A stretch of DNA of 36,542 nt, from positions 1 through 36,542 of the forward strand of contig UWYT01000274.1 in the NCBI GenBank assembly GCA_900608495.1, in the 5' to 3' direction. Under the pieces are notes generated by a model. It saw nothing but the letters and a program-made list of their open reading frames with translations. It was not told the origin of the DNA and ran no database searches. The number at the start of each line of letters is the position of its first letter. Position 1 is the stretch's first letter. Source of the stretch: Olavius algarvensis spirochete endosymbiont. Lineage in GTDB: Bacteria; Spirochaetota; Spirochaetia; DSM-2461. Below, piece by piece: positions 35,663-36,542 of the stretch. A program made the position numbers and the translations under genes.

Positions 35663-36542
35663 TCATGGGTGCCTGGCACCATGTGAGTGATTGTTGAAAT
35701 CCAGCGCTTTTAATGGGAACGAAAGGTGGATGTTTTCTTCGGTAAGATAACGAGGTAAATTCGTCAAGACTTCATTTCGAGTTTTCTTATTCTTGGCACA
35801 TATGAAAAAAGCGCCGCCTGAGCCCCCTCCGCTAAGTTTCCCTCCGTTTGCTCCACATCTTATTGCCAGTTCAAAAATCTTATCCAAGATTGGATTTGAG
35901 AGATTGAGAGTGGCCAGTATCTCTTGCGCATGGTTTACCAATTTCGAAGCTGCATTCGCAAAGACTTCTGGTGAATTCCCTTCCATGATGCTAAGAAAAT
36001 CCACGGCGATTCTGCCTAGCTTCCTCATTGACGACATGAAGTGAGTTTTTTCTGTTTTGTGTTCGAGTTGTCGAATTGAACTCTCGGTGCTTCGGTTCCT
36101 GGGAACAGCCCCGTATATAATATGCCATTTCGGAATGCGGATTATTCTGCGCTTCGGTGGCCCCTGAAGCGAGCTAAACCATGCGGAAGCACCATTGTCA
36201 CAAGCCATTCCGGTATCGATGCCTGAAGTTTTCCCATGAAAGAGGGTTTCAAGCCGGTTTGCTAAACTATGTACTTGTACGTCGTATATCTGTGCGGCTC
36301 TATTTAGTGCAATTCTTGAGATTGCGACACAAAGCGCCGCAGATGAACCAAAACCTCCAGTTCTTGGGACTCCGTTGATTTCCCTCCAAGTTCCGTTTCC
36401 AAAATCGTCTGGCCCTGCTATTTCGGATTGGAGTTTTTTCAGCAGTTTCAAAAAACCTGCACGGTCTTCACCGATTTCATTTGGTGTTCCAACAGCCACG
36501 CATGGCTGATCGTCTTTGTTTTTATCCCGCTCGATTGATGTG
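35663..36542 (-). CDS. GHMP kinase, probably mevalonate kinase (N-terminus outside window)
   Basis: The frame is open from the right edge of the window to the stop at 35663, so the N-terminus is missing; the GTG at 36499 is not the true start. The visible 290 or so residues contain GHMP motif 2 GGFGSSAAL and the segment HGKTSGIDTGMACDNG, which matches the 'HG.PSG.D' region of mevalonate kinases. GHMP motif 3, KLSGGGSGGAFF, is near the end. Mevalonate kinase phosphorylates mevalonate on the way to isopentenyl diphosphate; Borrelia is a known spirochaete with this pathway. Phosphomevalonate kinase or another GHMP member cannot be excluded without neighbouring genes. The last residues (HGARHP) are encoded by a palindrome shared with the intergenic end, suggesting the C-terminus was extended by a repeat. 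Confidence 0.7.
   Translation of the reverse strand, partial: TSIERDKNKDDQPCVAVGTPNEIGEDRAGFLKLLKKLQSEIAGPDDFGNGTWREINGVPRTGGFGSSAALCVAISRIALNRAAQIYDVQVHSLANRLETLFHGKTSGIDTGMACDNGASAWFSSLQGPPKRRIIRIPKWHIIYGAVPRNRSTESSIRQLEHKTEKTHFMSSMRKLGRIAVDFLSIMEGNSPEVFANAASKLVNHAQEILATLNLSNPILDKIFELAIRCGANGGKLSGGGSGGAFFICAKNKKTRNEVLTNLPRYLTEENIHLSFPLKALDFNNHSHGARHP
35668..35680. repeat. Palindromic GGTGCCTGGCACC element
   Basis: A near-perfect palindrome (GGTGCC-T-GGCACC), extended by CATG/ATG on its flanks, lies at the junction of the convergent djlA and kinase genes. It codes for the last residues of the kinase. Such GGTGCC/GGCACC hairpins resemble dispersed REP-like elements. No second copy is present in this window and there is no T run, so terminator function is uncertain. 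Confidence 0.4.

Overview
The window looks like chromosomal DNA of a free-living or host-associated spirochaete from the Treponema/Spirochaeta side of the phylum. The best evidence is a gene for cytoplasmic filament protein A (CfpA, 25228-27204), a protein known from treponemes and relatives. It is followed by a conserved partner gene and a pyruvate phosphate dikinase-like gene, and preceded by peptide deformylase, fmt and a PASTA-repeat membrane protein. As I recall, Treponema pallidum keeps the same markers in the same neighbourhood (TP0757-TP0746). Two signal peptides carry lipoprotein boxes (yejA and the M15 carboxypeptidase). I see no CRISPR array, insertion sequence, prophage or rRNA.

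Layout. 1-3275: the tail of a DUF4389-like gene, a solitary D12-class adenine DNA methyltransferase, then on the minus strand tRNA-Val(CAC), a phosphoribosyltransferase and D-3-phosphoglycerate dehydrogenase. 3493-12155: a five-gene plus-strand operon, yejA-yejB-yejE-yejF, for peptide import, ending in an exported M16 zinc peptidase. 12179-15305: minus-strand metE-metF for methionine synthesis. 15617-17206: an FGGY sugar kinase. 17271-17344: tRNA-Cys(GCA). 17525-20043: def-fmt-PASTA in a tightly overlapping operon, meeting a convergent VanY-like carboxypeptidase. 20937-25090: two long unassigned genes, one with a cysteine cluster and one a single-pass membrane protein with a LysM-like tail. 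25228-30897: cfpA, its partner and the dikinase homologue. 31018-35637: a J-domain protein and a ParA/MinD-type ATPase on minus, diverging from a class III nucleotide cyclase homologue, then a DjlA-type co-chaperone. 35663-36542: a truncated GHMP kinase, probably mevalonate kinase.

The genes fall into four themes: peptide uptake and processing (yej plus M16), one-carbon and amino-acid metabolism (serA, metE, metF), start-of-translation and envelope functions (def, fmt, PASTA, VanY), and a cytoskeleton/positioning/signalling block (CfpA, ParA-like ATPase, J proteins, cyclase homologue). The most interesting signals are in the last block. The dikinase homologue keeps its phospho-histidine and PEP-site residues but has lost every ATP-grasp residue I could align. 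The cyclase homologue keeps metal, lysine, aspartate and arginine positions but has isoleucine in place of the transition-state asparagine. Both suggest proteins reused for something other than their textbook reaction. Residue alignments were made by eye against remembered family sequences.
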